Below, piece by piece: positions 21,201 through 32,998 of a stretch of DNA of 64,000 bases. The DNA comes from Cepaea nemoralis. Taxonomy: Eukaryota > Mollusca > Gastropoda > Stylommatophora > Helicidae. The translations under genes were made by a program, and so were the position numbers. The notes below the pieces were generated by a model. The model was not told the origin of the DNA, ran no database searches, and saw nothing but the letters and a program-made list of their open reading frames with translations. Position 1 is the first letter of the stretch, and every line of letters begins with the position of its first letter. Location of the stretch: the NCBI GenBank assembly GCA_014155875.1, contig JACEFZ010015006.1, positions 73,501 through 137,500 on the forward strand. The letters run 5' to 3'.

Positions 21201-23500
21201 GCCATCAGTAGCTGGATGAAAGTCTGGTGTCACCTGTGTCTCATGATGTCCCTACCGGACGAGGATGCCCTAAGATAGCCATTAACGTCGTTCGCTAATT
21301 CTGAGATATGTTTTGCCATGACGTCTGTGGAAGATAATGTGATGGTCTTTTACCTCTGCCTTTTACAGCCATTTAATAGTGTAAGGGCAAGAAGAAGAAC
21401 ATAGTTCTATTTAATTACATCTGTCAAATAGGCATTGTTACGCCTCTAAACATTAAAATCCAGGCGTTATTTAAGACACAATGTTAAATACGTTATTAGA
21501 CTAGAAGAACATTGTCAAAAAGCATGGTACGTACGACATGTCGGCATACTTTCTGGAAAAAAATAAACATGATAGAAACGAAATATGTAGTCTCGTGATA
21601 TAAACTGACGTTAGAGTCTGGAGCGATAGTGGCATAATGAGATAGAATGACGAGTTTACTGCCAGGCCGCAATTCCTTAACGTATAATTTCCAGACAATT
21701 TGGAATTATATCTACACACTTTATTAGGCTGGTTCCATCAACGGGCATATTGGTAGGAATAACATTATCTGTCTAACTGCCGAAGACCATTTGCAGAAGA
21801 ACCTAGACTATTTGTAATTTATACATCCTTACTTCCACCCATTTCTCAATTCATTCACCCATCTGATCGTCCGTCATTCTGACTCTATGTCTGTCAATCT
21901 GACTGTAAATCTGTCTGTCTGACTTTTAGCGCGGTTCTCTGTCTGGCTGTCTTTATTTGTTTATGTACAGTCCACACCGTCGTTTACGATAATCATTACT
22001 TCTCTAACATGTTACATAGACATTGTAGTATGTTTGTGACACCTGTTGTTATACCTGCAACTTTGTCAGAACTTGGTGTGAAGCATGAGCTACTGGAAGT
22101 ATATTATAATCCTAACTAAAAATACAAGCGACAAAGGGTGATCATCATTGTTATTTAAACACTGTGTTGTCAATGTCAAAAATCATATTCATTCAACATC
22201 CGACAGGAGACAACTTATAACATGTCGGATTGCATTCTTCTTAAATACTTATAGTTTCCAACACAGACAGATTGCGAAACAACATCAGCAATATAAATGG
22301 AATTAACTAAGTAACGACACACAATGTGGTGTGGAAATAGTATGCCAATTAAGCTGTATTGAGTGCAGACAGAAGAATATAGCAAAACCAAGATCAATAA
22401 AACGATAAAAATACAACTTCAACGGTAAACTAAACAAACACAGATACCACGCTAAGAATGCAACACTTTTTGTTTTTGAAAGCAAACATAAGCTCCACAT
22501 CTTGGCACTTATTGGCAACTGTGAATTAGAAAAAGATACATGATGTCCTTTGGGCAACACAATAAAAAAGCGTTTGACTAGTGACAGAACATTCAAAGTA
22601 TGGCCAACAACTGAGGACGAAAATATTAGAATGTCAATTTTAGCAACGCTTTCACAGATATATGGAATAAATCGTATATAAACTATGTAATCCTACTGTC
22701 TGTAATTTATACCCTACACGTTTTAAAGAAGCACATGGACTGAAGTCAAAACTGGTTATCAGGAACGGTTCTGGGATGCGACTGTGGTCGGTGTGATATT
22801 GACGACATAAGTTCCGACCGGTGCTACAATGTGAGACTAGCCCCATAAATATAATATGCCTCACAGCGTGGAAACATTTTCTTTATTGTTTAATATATAC
22901 ACACATTGGCATGTGCGTTACCAGGGACCGCAAGTGAAGCAAATATAAGTAGCACTGTAACTTATAATGGATGTTTAAGAGACTTTTAAGAAGGGTTGTG
23001 TTTAGTGAATGCTGATGTATCAACTAAAAAAAAAATAATTCCAAACAAACAAATACAAAAAAAAAAAAAAAAAAAATCCCTTCTAACTAGGGACAAATCA
23101 CATACAGCAAAATGAATAACTCAGTCAATTCCCCCCCCCCCCCCAACCCCAATCACTCACCTATGTCGACCCAGACTAACATGTGTACCACAAAATGCCT
23201 TGCGTTGTCGAAGCGGACATTATAATATTGACTGCATCCTTCCTGAACTGCTGATTGGTCTATAAAATATGAGATTCATATCATGTGTCCTATACTTCAC
23301 GAGGCGAGATTTAATTTACAATTGAAGAACGGAACTTACTTAATTCACATATAATTGCTTGAGGAGGGAGAGAAGCATACAAGGCACACATAAGAAATAT
23401 TATTGAAATGTGGGGTTGGTTGTTAACAATATGTCAGTATTCTTGATTTCTCAAGTCTGACATTTTTATTTATCATGTAGCATGTTAATTGCAGGAGGTC
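21201..23500. other. unassigned region
   Basis: No transposon protein, RNA gene or long repeat that I can identify. Short open frames (for example 22303-22596 and 22652-22864, minus) have no motif and look random. A18 at about 23060 and C14 at 23131-23144 lie close together. Confidence 0.35.
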
Positions 23501-24230
23501 ACCCTAATCACGGCGCGCCGGAAAGCCTCTCTATCTCTTGCCATGTCTCATGCCACATCTTACACACATCTGTATAACGTAACAGAGGCCGACATCGAGG
23601 TCTTTTACCCATCTGATATTTACCAAAAACAAAAATAAATGATACACTTTGGTATTCTACCGTCGTCCATCTCCCTAATGTGCCCTGTCCATCTCCAAGT
23701 CTACACAGACTGAGGATGGATTAAACCGTCACACCACCCGATCTTTCCAATACTTCGGTATTGGTGATCTTGTCTTGTCATCTAATACCACAAATTCTTC
23801 TCAGACGCTCCATATGAAACTCTTGAAATGTATCTCTTGGTGTGAGTAATTTTGCCAGGTGTCACTGCCATAAATAAGACTACTATGGACAGTGGATTGA
23901 TAGGCCAACGCCTTTGTTTTGACAGTAAGCTTTCTTATCTCCCAGAATATTTTAACCTGTTCATTATTGTTACCGCTTTACCGGTCCGGATACTGGTATC
24001 CGATCTTATGATAATTTATTGATACGATCCGGTCCCAGATTTGTGACATTGTCAACTATTTCCAACTCTGCGTCGTCAGTAAAGAATGATGGTACCCCAT
24101 TTGCACCCTTCGTCCAAATCTGTGTCATCGATTTGGTAATTGTGAAGAAATTAATGCAGATAGTAGGCATTGCAATTCTCCCTCATAGTGGATCGTAGTT
24201 ACAGCATCAACCGCTTAAAGCAAATCTCAG
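23500..24230 (-). pseudogene. LINE C-terminal scrap (LINE E-like)
   Basis: Minus-strand pieces resemble the thumb and C-terminus of RTE-like RTs: a LLYGSDTW-like block near 23870, EEFVVLDDKTRSPIPKYW near 23780, GHIREMDDGR-like near 23690 and a final basic segment near 23540. Frames are heavily broken, so the call rests on the order of weak motifs. Confidence 0.45.
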
Positions 24231-24300
24231 ATCAGTACCTTCCTTTTATTGGTCTTAGCTTCCAACCTCTGAGCGTCATGGACGCCGCCATATGAAAGTT

Positions 24301-24362
24301 ACACACACACACACACACACACACACATATGTGTGTGTTTGCGCGTGCTTTTGTATGTGTGT
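24301..24362. repeat. (AC)n/(GT)n microsatellite
   Basis: (AC)13 at 24301-24327 followed at once by GTGTGTGT, a small self-complementary microsatellite. Confidence 0.9.
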
Positions 24363-24660
24363 ATGTCATATTAGGTGAAGATACGTAACCATTGAAACAA
24401 AGCTTTGAAAGACGATGTGATGGAACTACGACATGAAAATACATATCTGTTGACAAAAAGTGCAGACAAACACGAAGTTGGCCATTCATACTTAAATATA
24501 CACTGTCCAAACAACAATTTTAAAATTCGCCGAAGCCCGGAATTTAATAACATTGTTTTTAGCTAGAAAATGCATGACCCAGCCTATCTACTGAGGCAGT
24601 GGCACGATTTGACTCAGAATTTGGCACTGGGCATAATAAATAATATATAGGGTGTATTTT

Positions 24661-24789
24661 TAATGACTGTGCAGTGTTTGAAAATATTGCTAGACCACGT
24701 TTTGTACTCAACCTCTGTAAAGTTCATGCAGCATAACAGGTAAATACAAAACATGGACCGGGAATATTTTAAACACTGCACAGTCATTA
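24661..24789. mobile_element. 129-bp foldback (MITE-like) element
   Basis: The termini TAATGACTGTGCAGTGTTTG and its inverse (AAACACTGCACAGTCATTA) pair over about 28 bp, and inner pairing continues through GACCACGTTTTGTA with TACAAAACATGGACC. The outermost bases are TA on both sides, which fits a Tc1/mariner-type target duplication. Too short to encode anything. Confidence 0.75.
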
Positions 24790-25140
24790 CAATAACACTA
24801 TGTATAAATTCCCTATAGCTGCCCCAAGAGGGAGAGATCTAACAAGCTGTAGAGTCAACGGGAGATAAGCAGCGAATAATCGCTGGATTTAACGTGAGTT
24901 AAAGTAATAAATTAAACGTATGTCTGTATCACGTGGTACGTGCATGTGGGATCATGTTAATATTGTATTATGAATATATGTAAATGCTAACAATATGCTC
25001 AAAATATTAGATCAACTGACTGGCTAGTGCAGGATAAACTTCAAGCACAATATATCGAGAAGCATGTCGATCGTCAAGGTCAAAGTGGCGGAAATTTCAT
25101 TCACGGTGGCCACTTCAACATCCTGCAATAAGCAATGTAA
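24790..25140. other. unassigned spacer
   Basis: No feature recognised. Confidence 0.35.
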
Positions 25141-25149
25141 TGAATGCTA

Positions 25150-25985
25150 TCCTGATTACTACTTAGACGTTTTAGGAACATCGGAAGTCACTAGACCTTC
25201 TTTTTAAACGTCTGAAGGACACTGGTTTGCTCTCACGACCAAAGAAGTCTCAGATAGGAATCCAAAAGCTTGATTTTCGTGGACATACAGTACCTCAAGG
25301 ATTCATGAATACTCATGAAGGAAGCATTGAGAAGCTAAAACAAGGCCCTCGTCTAAGTACTAACCAAACAAAAAAACAAGATATTAAAACGTTTGTTTCA
25401 TTATGTGGATTCTACCAGAAATACATAACAGACTTCAATTCCCTGACAGCTCCTTTAACCAACCTTACAAGGAAAGGGGAACCAGGGAAAAGTTATATGG
25501 TCGGTGGAATGTGAGGAGGCTTATTTAGCTCTCAAAATGCATTAACTGCAAAACCAGTACTTCATTTTCCATATCTCAAACGATCAATTATTCTGCGTAC
25601 CGATGAAAGCAACATTTAAATTGGGGCTACACTACTTCAGAGGAAGAAAGATGAGCACTCATAACTATTTCCTGTTGCATATGCTAGTAGGAAATTTAAC
25701 TCGGCAGAGAACAATTATTCTACCATTGAGAAGGAATGTTTTGGCAATAGTTTGGGCTGTGGAGAAATGTCAAGCTTATTTGTATGGGAAGCACGTTACT
25801 GTGCAGTGTGATCATCAACCTTTAATGTTTCTCGCAGCTTTAAAGAACTAGAATGCGAAACTGGTGAGATGGTCTCTTCTTTTGCAACCATATTCTTTCC
25901 AGATCGAATATGTACCTGGAAAATTGAATGTTGGAGCAGAATTCCTCAGTCGACATCCTGTTCCTGATACTGTAACCGAAACAGA
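25150..25985 (+). pseudogene. Ty3/gypsy RT C-terminus and RNase H remnant
   Basis: Plus-strand frames together give the RT thumb (LDLLFKRLKDTGL, FRGHTV, FVSLCGFYQKYITDF, APLTNLT), then the RNase H core (RTDES...IGATLLQ; PVAYASRKFNSAENNY STIEKE; AIVWAVEKCQAYLYGK; CDHQPLMFL; YVPGKLNVGAEFLSRH). Order and motifs match the RT/RNase H junction of Ty3/gypsy Pol. At least four stops or frameshifts interrupt it (for example 25514, 25600, 25690, 25851). Neither LTRs nor integrase follow; a TTAG microsatellite starts at 26100. Confidence 0.85.
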
Positions 25986-26099
25986 GGCGAGAGCAAACAA
26001 CCGGAAAGAGTTGGATTAGAATTGGAATTTCGAAATGTTGTTGTGGCTAATGTTTCAGTTATCCTTCGGAAGTACTGTCTTAGAGGGTAGCTTTGTGAC

Positions 26100-26173
26100 A
26101 TAGTTAATTAGTTAGTTAATTAAATAGTTAATTAGCTAGTTACTTAGTTAGTTAGTTAGTTAGTTAGTAAGTA

Positions 26174-26212
<39 letters not shown>

Positions 26213-26228
26213 ATGTTTGTTTGTTTGT
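26100..26228. repeat. (TTAG)n microsatellite
   Basis: A TTAG/TTAA tetranucleotide array, becoming regular (GTTA) from about 26140, then GTTTGTTTG. It is a tetramer and not the TTAGG or TTAGGG telomere unit. Confidence 0.85.
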
Positions 26229-26299
26229 CGACAGATCATCCTCATTGCACAGCGAACCATTCAGTCCATTAGTGATTGGATCCCCTCCTCACTAAACTC

Positions 26300-27840
26300 C
26301 GCAGCACGTAGAGGCTAACGACACAAGTTAGTTTATTAATCTTGTTTGGTTTCCTGTGTAGTGTTCTGGTTTGGCCACACCTCTTTTAATTTGCTGTTCT
26401 CGCAGTCTGACCATGGTTGTAGATTTACAGTCATCACTTAGTTCTCGCAAAAGTCTTACTTCTCGTAGCGCATTCGGTATGTCAGCCTGGTCCATGGCGC
26501 GTCCTACCTCCACAGTAGCCTTCCCTGCGAGCTTGTCAGGTCATTTCCTTGTATTACCGCATGCCCTGGCACGAAGATGAAACTAATCTTTGCCAGCCGA
26601 GACCGCTCCAGAGACAGCAACCATTCTCTTTGGATCCAATCCATCTCTATCCTCTTGTTAATGTCTGTGTCTCGAGCCATGCTATTGCTTTAATTATTCC
26701 ATGACTTCCATAGTCAGCCTACTTGTGGTCTCAATAAAAGCACCCGAGTTCTCCTTCACAATTCTCCCTCTGGCCTAAGTTGTAAAGGCCCATGAGCTTC
26801 TGACATGTTGGACGACCGACCCATCTGTGTAAATGACAGCATCACCATCTATGAATTCTCGAAAATCAACGCTTGTACATCCGCCTCTACAGCAGTCGAA
26901 TTTTCTTGTCTGCATTTTCTGTCTAGTTGGATGCAAACTGAGGAGGACATACATACATATGTTGGCACTTGTACCCACTCCTCGCCTGGTTTTAAGTCTT
27001 CAAGTGAACACACCTGTTGAAGAATGTCTTCGACTTGACCCATCCATGACCTTCATCTTTTTAACATGCTGCCCTTCACCTTTATAATTTCACTATGCAG
27101 TGGATGATGTGTGTGTGCGTTAACTCCGAGGTAGACATACGCTCTACAAATTTGTATTTTGTCTATAATGGTTGGAAAATCAAGAAGGTAGTGCACCGCC
27201 CTGCATGCTGTATCTCTTGTACACCCATGCATAATGCGCATAGCTTCATTCTGTATCCTTTCCATCCTTTCTATCTGCTTACGACTGAGAGTCGAGATCG
27301 CCATCGCTTACTCAAAAACAGACATGACCAGTCACTAGTATAGAAGACATAAATGGCGCTGCATCACAGTTTGCTGCCGCCATCACCCGGATCGTAGCCA
27401 AATCCCGCTTGGTCTTTGTTATCACCTGGTCTATGTGCTTATTATAAGCAAGGCTTCGACCAAAACGTATCCCCAGGTAATTCATTGCCTGCGTTCTTTC
27501 CAGTCTCTGAACACAGATTTACAGTTGGTGTTGGAGTGTTGACAATATGATTATTCAAAGAGAACCATGTCACTGTTGCCTTTGTTGGGTTGACCATTGC
27601 CCAAGCTTCAACACACCAAGTACTTATGCGATTGAGTTCGGTTTGTAGTTCTCCAGCAACCTGATCTCTATCCTTACCCTGACGATACACTAAACCATCG
27701 TCGGCATATGACAATGCCCTACCAGGTCCAGTGATCTGCTCGCTAGTGATTCTCACAGTGTAGGCCTTGAACAGCACCGGAGATATGGTGATCTCTGTGG
27801 TAGACAAAGATATACTGTTGTTGGTCCCGAAGTCCAACTC
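26300..27840 (-). mobile_element. LINE family C, 3' two thirds (RNase H type)
   Basis: On the minus strand: RT YADD region (GRALSYADDGLVYRQGKDRD, 27442-27837), thumb and post-RT (IERMERIQNEAMRIMHGCTRDTACRAV, 27053-27304), and an RNase H start (DAVIYTDGSVV, about 26815-26840), then an ALREVRLLREL C-terminus. An RNase H after the RT is typical of I-group LINEs. The N-terminal RT of probably the same copy lies at 29970-30180, separated by LINE D. Frames are broken in several places. Confidence 0.75.
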
Positions 27841-28470
27841 TCATCTCTCATCATGTTCCTCTTGTACCTTGCGGTGTCGAGGTGAAGTATAAACATCGTG
27901 AGAGTGCCCGATTATGGGCTTCATATATCGATATTCCCATGGTCTCTGCATAGTCTGCAAGGTGTGGAATGCGCCTTGCCCTGCAGCCAGCAAGGTTAGG
28001 ATCGGCTAGCCTCTCTCAGGAGGGGTGAAGAGCGACAATTAGTAGCCTGCCGATGACCCGCAGACTACACAAGTCAACCCCCACCTCCACGCGGTGCAGA
28101 CTGGGCAACAATGGTTCGCCATAAGGTATGGACTCCCTGTGGTCAGATTTTTGTCCTAAACCTGCGACTGGCCTAGCAAGCCGGCAGGGAATCTTCATAC
28201 TGCTCGAAGAAAAACTAAGAAGTATAAACGGACTGACCCAAACCGATATCGACCCGGCAATGTTAATGGACTGAAATAATTAACAGCGAATATGGAGAAC
28301 CAATAAGTGAACAAAAACAAATCCTAATAAGATGGAAGCAGTATTTCGAACAACTTCTCAACGTCCCATCAGATGCCACAGAAATTCAAGAGACCTACAC
28401 AGATGTCACCGAAGAACTAAAACCAGACATACTAAAAGAAGAAATTATAGAAGCCATCAGATTAGCCCCA

Positions 28471-28755
28471 TTGAACACATCACCGGGGCAGGATGACATA
28501 CCAAATGAACTAATTAAAGCAGCAAGAGAAGTAGGAACAGCTTGGCTACATAGACTATTCAACCATGTTTGGGTAGAACAACAGACACCACGAGACAGTG
28601 AAAATGCCATAATTATCCCAATGTGGAAAAACAAAGGCAGTAAAAGAGACTGCACACAATACAGAGGCATTTCATTGTTGAGTCATACTGGGAAAATATT
28701 TTGCAAAATTCTTGAAAAAAAGATTACGACCTACTTTAGAACCCCAGCTAAGTGA
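28471..28755 (+). pseudogene. LINE D RT, N-terminal part
   Basis: Residues SPGQDDIPNELIKAA (block 0/1), RDSENAIIIPMWKNKGSKRD and YRGISLLSHTGKIFCKIL (blocks 2/2a). A frameshift at about 28745 breaks it before LSETQLGFRKHKGCTDAIF, and a stop at about 28912 (NNL*) interrupts the FVDQEKAFDRVN block. Confidence 0.8.
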
Positions 28756-28934
28756 AACACAACTTGGATTCAGGAAACACAAGGGATGCACAGACGCCAT
28801 TTTTTGCTCTTAGACAACTTATAGAAAAATCAATCGAATTCAATGAAACACTCTACTTAGCCTTTGTCGACCAAGAAAAGGCATTCGATAGAGTAAATAG
28901 AAACAATTTGTGAAAAATCCTTAAACAATATGGA

Positions 28935-29969
28935 GTGAGTACACATCTAACAAACCTATGTAGAAGTTTATACAACAACAGCGAATGCATAGTGAGAGCA
29001 ACTGGAGGACACTCAGAACCCTTCACCATAAGATCTGGAGTACGGCAAGGTTGTGTTCTGTCCCCTCTCTTGTTTATAACATATATAGACAACATATGTA
29101 AAGAAACCAGCCAAACAGAGACAGCAAGAATACCGCATGACGAGAACACAGAAGAAGAAGCATCTGCAAATCTAACCATTAGAGAACTCTTATTTGCGGA
29201 CGACCAAGCACTAATAGCAAAATCAGAAGCTGAATTACAAGACCACATGAATAGCCTAAACGAAATGTGTAGGGAACATAACATGATAATTAGCACAAGC
29301 AAAACAGGGGTAATGAAAATAACTAAAGAAGAACAAACGACAACAATTCACCTAAACGAATATCCCTTGAAACAAGTAAAGAGTTTCAAGTACCTAGGAA
29401 GTATAATATCATCAAATGGCAGATCAGAAGGCGAGATCGAAAATAGGTGCAATAAGGCAAACCAACTCATTGGACAAATGGCACCAATACTAAAGAACAA
29501 ACATGTATCATTAACTACTAAGAAAGCACTTTACAACACAATCTTCCTACCAACTCTGTGCTACCAATGCCAAACCTGGACAATGACAGAAAAAGAGAAA
29601 AGAAAAATCACAACAACAGAAATTAGATTCCTGAGAAGAATACTCAACGTATCAAGAAGAGATAAGATCAGAAATGAAGAAATCAGGACTAAAGTTGGGG
29701 TTAAAGCAGCACGAGATTTTATTAGAAAGCAGCAAGTCAAATGGTTTGGCCATGCAAGTAGGTTACCAGTCAACAGCATGCCACAACAAGCAATTATGTA
29801 CAGACCAGATGGGAACAGAGGAAGAGGCCGACCACGTAAACGTTGGACGGATGGAATAGCAGAGACCATGGGAAGTCCAACTGTCACATCTAAAACTACT
29901 TTCCGTTGGAAGAGGGCTGCAGCGATCCAACTAAGGAGGAAAGGACTTATCTTGAGTTCAAGAAGCTGA
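28935..29969 (+). CDS. LINE D RT palm, thumb and C-terminus (344 codons open)
   Basis: Longest intact stretch of this LINE. It has VRQGCVLSPLLFITYID, LLFADDQALIAKSEAELQ (FADD in place of YADD), YLGSIISSNGRSEGEI, LYNTIFLPTLCYQCQTWT, EIRFLRRIL and VKWFGHASRLP, then GRGRPRKRW near the end. The order of blocks is that of RTE-like RTs. The first methionine at 28935 is internal to the domain and not a natural start. It ends ...LILSSRS, immediately before LINE C resumes. Confidence 0.85.
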   Translation: MSTHLTNLCRSLYNNSECIVRATGGHSEPFTIRSGVRQGCVLSPLLFITYIDNICKETSQTETARIPHDENTEEEASANLTIRELLFADDQALIAKSEAELQDHMNSLNEMCREHNMIISTSKTGVMKITKEEQTTTIHLNEYPLKQVKSFKYLGSIISSNGRSEGEIENRCNKANQLIGQMAPILKNKHVSLTTKKALYNTIFLPTLCYQCQTWTMTEKEKRKITTTEIRFLRRILNVSRRDKIRNEEIRTKVGVKAARDFIRKQQVKWFGHASRLPVNSMPQQAIMYRPDGNRGRGRPRKRWTDGIAETMGSPTVTSKTTFRWKRAAAIQLRRKGLILSSRS

Positions 29970-30180
29970 AGCATTAAAACATCCAATAGTACTCTGATGT
30001 ACGCGTCCTCAAGATCGATCATTGCAGCAAAGGTTTCAATGCCTAAATGGAAACTTTCATAGACATCATGGACAAAAACTGCTGCATTGGTCAAGGTTTC
30101 TCTTTTTGGACAGTCCCCTCCCAAGGTAGGGAAGACACCTTGCCTCTCTTGCTGGTGTGATATTTTGTCTGTCAATTAAC
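29970..30180 (-). pseudogene. LINE C, N-terminal RT piece
   Basis: Minus strand: FHLGIETFAAMIDLEDAY, equivalent to VVVDLDLEDANDRV in the other LINE C copy (48.2 kb). The LEDAY block holds the first catalytic Asp. The homology ends where LINE D begins on the left. Confidence 0.65.
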
Positions 30181-30437
30181 TTCTCTCGCAGCTTGCTGGA
30201 GGGTAAACATCCACAACACAGGATGAGGAGATCGCAATGCTACTGCTGGAATAGCGAAACTCCATTAAACATCATTGACCTCTCTTATGTCAGAAGATAC
30301 CCCAGCATGGTGGAAATCAGCTAAGTACACTATAATATCCTCTCTTATATCATGGGCAACAACAGTATCCCAACCACAGTAGTATCCGGATTTCAGGGAC
30401 TTCTATAGATAACCTCAGGAATATTGTTAGCCAAATG

Positions 30438-30613
30438 CTGTGAAATTATAAACATTTGATAATAGTTCCTGTGATGAAATCATAGACAATTCATATTAGC
30501 TCCTGTGATGAAATCATTAACAGGTCATATTGGTTAAAATAGTGAAATCATAGACTTTTGATTTTAGTTCTGCTGCGAAATCATGGACAATTCATATTAG
30601 ATTCAGTGCTGAA
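30438..30613. repeat. ~34-bp tandem repeat, five diverged units
   Basis: Units begin GTGAAATTATAAAC, GTGATGAAATCATAGAC, GTGATGAAATCATTAAC, GTGAAATCATAGAC and GCGAAATCATGGAC, and most continue AATTCATATTAG-TTCCT. Five units of 33 to 37 bp with substitutions and small indels. Confidence 0.8.
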
Positions 30614-31129
30614 CTAACAACAGTTTAGTTTAGCACCTGAGGGAAAAACAGTGCCATTGTAATTACTTGAGATAGTGATGACTATTAGAGATAAAATGTT
30701 TCTTTCTTTGGTGATTTTTGAGTTGTGTATATTTTTTTTTATATGCCAGATGAACACACTCCAGCCCCAGATTATCCCGTTATAGTATTATAATTTATAG
30801 CAGGGAGTTGGTTATTTTGTTATTGTTGACTTGTGCCTTGTTTTTTATGGAGTTACGAGTAAGATAGTTCTGGCAACTCTGCGACGGCACCGATGCCAAG
30901 TTGCATTGGCTACTGCCTTTCCCTTAGTCAACATCGGCGACTTGGAGAGTGGAAACTTGCTACTGGGCAACAGCTGGTTCTCCGATTTCCATTGCCCAGC
31001 CTTGTGCCCTGAAGCCTGAAGAGGCCACTTCAGCACCGCGTAAAGCAGTGACACAACACGGGTAGCAGCATGTAATCTATACAAATAGCAACAAGAAAAA
31101 AACAAAACAACCGGCAATAAGGCTGGGAA

Positions 31130-31905
31130 CATGGGCCGTAAGAACCATGACCCCTGGTATCGCAGACGATCTAAACGAGATTGTGCATGCCAGCACAACT
31201 GTAGTGATAAACAACGAACTATTCAGACTGGGGATATACATTGTCGCCCTGCAAGAGTCCAGACTCCAAGAATCTGGAAACATCAAGGAGAGGGACTTCA
31301 CTTTCTCCGGGCATGGCAAGCCGTGTGGAGAGACCAGGGAGCATGGAGTTGGCTTCGCTATCAGAAACAAGCTGCGTAATTCCATCATACCACCAAGTGA
31401 TGGCACTGAAAGAATACTGAAGCTCACACTCCAGACAACGGCAGGCGCAGTTAGTATTATAAGTGTTTATGCCCCAATACTAACTGCAGCATCAGAATCC
31501 AAAGACAAGTTTTATGATGACCTTAGCAAAGAATTCAGTTAAATACCAGAGAAACAACATCTTTTTATCTTGGGGGATTTCAATGCCAGGGTTGGCTCAG
31601 ACCACAAATCTTGGCCTTCATGTCTAGGATAGTTTGGCGTTGGAAAGATAAATGACAATGGACAACGTCGCTTGGAATTCTGCAGCCACCATAATCTGAG
31701 CGTGACCAACACCTTCTTTGACACGAAACCTCAACACAAGGTTCATGGAAGCACCCCAGATCGATCAAAGAACTGGCACCAACTCGACCTGGTGCTCAAA
31801 CGCATCAATCTCCGCAATGTACGGATGACTTGCAGCTATCATAGTGCTGACTGCGACACCGACCATTCACTTTTCTCCACCAGGGTGAACATAAAGCCCT
31901 AGAGA
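31130..31905 (+). pseudogene. LINE E endonuclease (EEP) domain
   Basis: Residues in order: GIYIVALQESRLQESG (catalytic Glu block), HGVGFAIRNKL, VSIISVYAPI, FILGDFNARVGSDH (Asp/Asn), WHQLDLVL, and CDTDHSLFSTRV with the final DH pair. Two in-frame stops (about 31542 and 31629) break it. This is the apurinic-type endonuclease that nicks target DNA in LINE retroposition. Confidence 0.85.
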
Positions 31906-32178
31906 ATCTACAGAAGCAGAACAGAAGGAAGACCACACATTGACACCAGCGGCACCCAAAACAAAGAGAAGGTCAACAAATTCACCCAGGCTCTAGCCGA
32001 GACTCTGCCTAGCCCCACACACGAAACTGCCACTGAGAGATGGAATCATTTTCGCGACAACATCTACAATACAGCACTATCTACGTTTGGCAAGAAGGAA
32101 ACTAAGTCAACCGACTGGTTTGAAGCACACTCTGAAGAGATGCTCCCAGTCCTGGAGATAAAGAGACATGCATTCTAA

Positions 32179-32998
32179 GTGTATAAAACATCACCTTCAG
32201 AGAAAACATTGCAAGAATTGCGAAGGGCCAGAAATAGAGTACAACATATGGCAAGAAGATGTGTGAACAGGTACTGGCTACAGCTCTCTGCTCAAATTCA
32301 AACTTGTGCAGACACTGGACATATAAGAGGAATTTACGAGGGAATCAAGCAAGCTGTCGGTCCATCAAAAAATAAGATGGCCCCTTTACGATCAACTGAG
32401 GGGGTAATCATAAAAGATCGAGCGAAACAAATGGATCGCTGGGTAGAACACTACTCAGAGCTATACTCAGTGGATAACACTGTCAGCGAAGAAGCTCTGG
32501 AAGCCATCGATCAACAGCCCACCATGCATGCCCTGGATAACGAACCATGCCTCACAGAAATCAGTGAAGCACTAGACACTCTCAAACTCGGCAAGGCACC
32601 AGGAAAAGATTGTATTCCACCTGACATTTTAAAATGTAGCAAAGAAACAATCATCCCAGAACTGTATGCAAAACTTCAGCTCTGATGGAATGAAAAATCA
32701 GTAACTCAAGATATGAAAGACGCAAACATTCTTACCCTTTATATAAACAAAGGCGACAGAAGCGACGGCAACAACTATGGCGGCATTTCTCTACTCAGCA
32801 ATACAGGCAAGATTTTTGCTCGAGTAATCCTTAAAAGGTTACACATTCTTCATGAACAAATCTACCCCGAAACACACTGCGGATTTAGACCCAACAAGAT
32901 ATGATTTTCTTACTCCGGCAGCTCCAAGAGAAGTGCAGAGAACAGAGGAAGCCATTATATATTGCCTTCATCGACCTCACAAAGGCATTTGACCTCGT
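32179..32998 (+). pseudogene. LINE E RT, first half
   Basis: Contains the linker (RWVEHYSELYSVDNT), LKLGKAPGKDCIPPDIL (block 1), DANILTLYINKGDRSD, YGGISLLSNTGKIFARVIL, and HCGFRPN. Then the frame shifts to FIDLTKAFDL, where the LTR element starts. A stop at 32683 and another at about 32902 interrupt it. Confidence 0.85.

Larger units (their letters stand above)
28020..29970 (+). mobile_element. LINE family D inserted in LINE C
   Basis: The plus strand has a 5' part (about 28020-28200, possibly untranslated leader), then from 28290 a linker (EQKQILIRWKQYFEQLLN) and the RT. The endonuclease is absent, so the copy is internally deleted or truncated. It lies between the two parts of the minus-strand LINE C. 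The RT is one of the least damaged in the window. Confidence 0.75.

Noticed and set aside
26100..26228. Interstitial telomere
   Set aside because: The repeat is the tetramer TTAG, not TTAGG or TTAGGG.
29561..30175. 204-codon minus-strand frame across the LINE D/LINE C border
   Set aside because: Only the first ~60 residues are LINE C; the rest is antisense of the LINE D RT.
31077..31427. 116-codon minus-strand frame with hydrophobic segments
   Set aside because: Antisense of the LINE E endonuclease.
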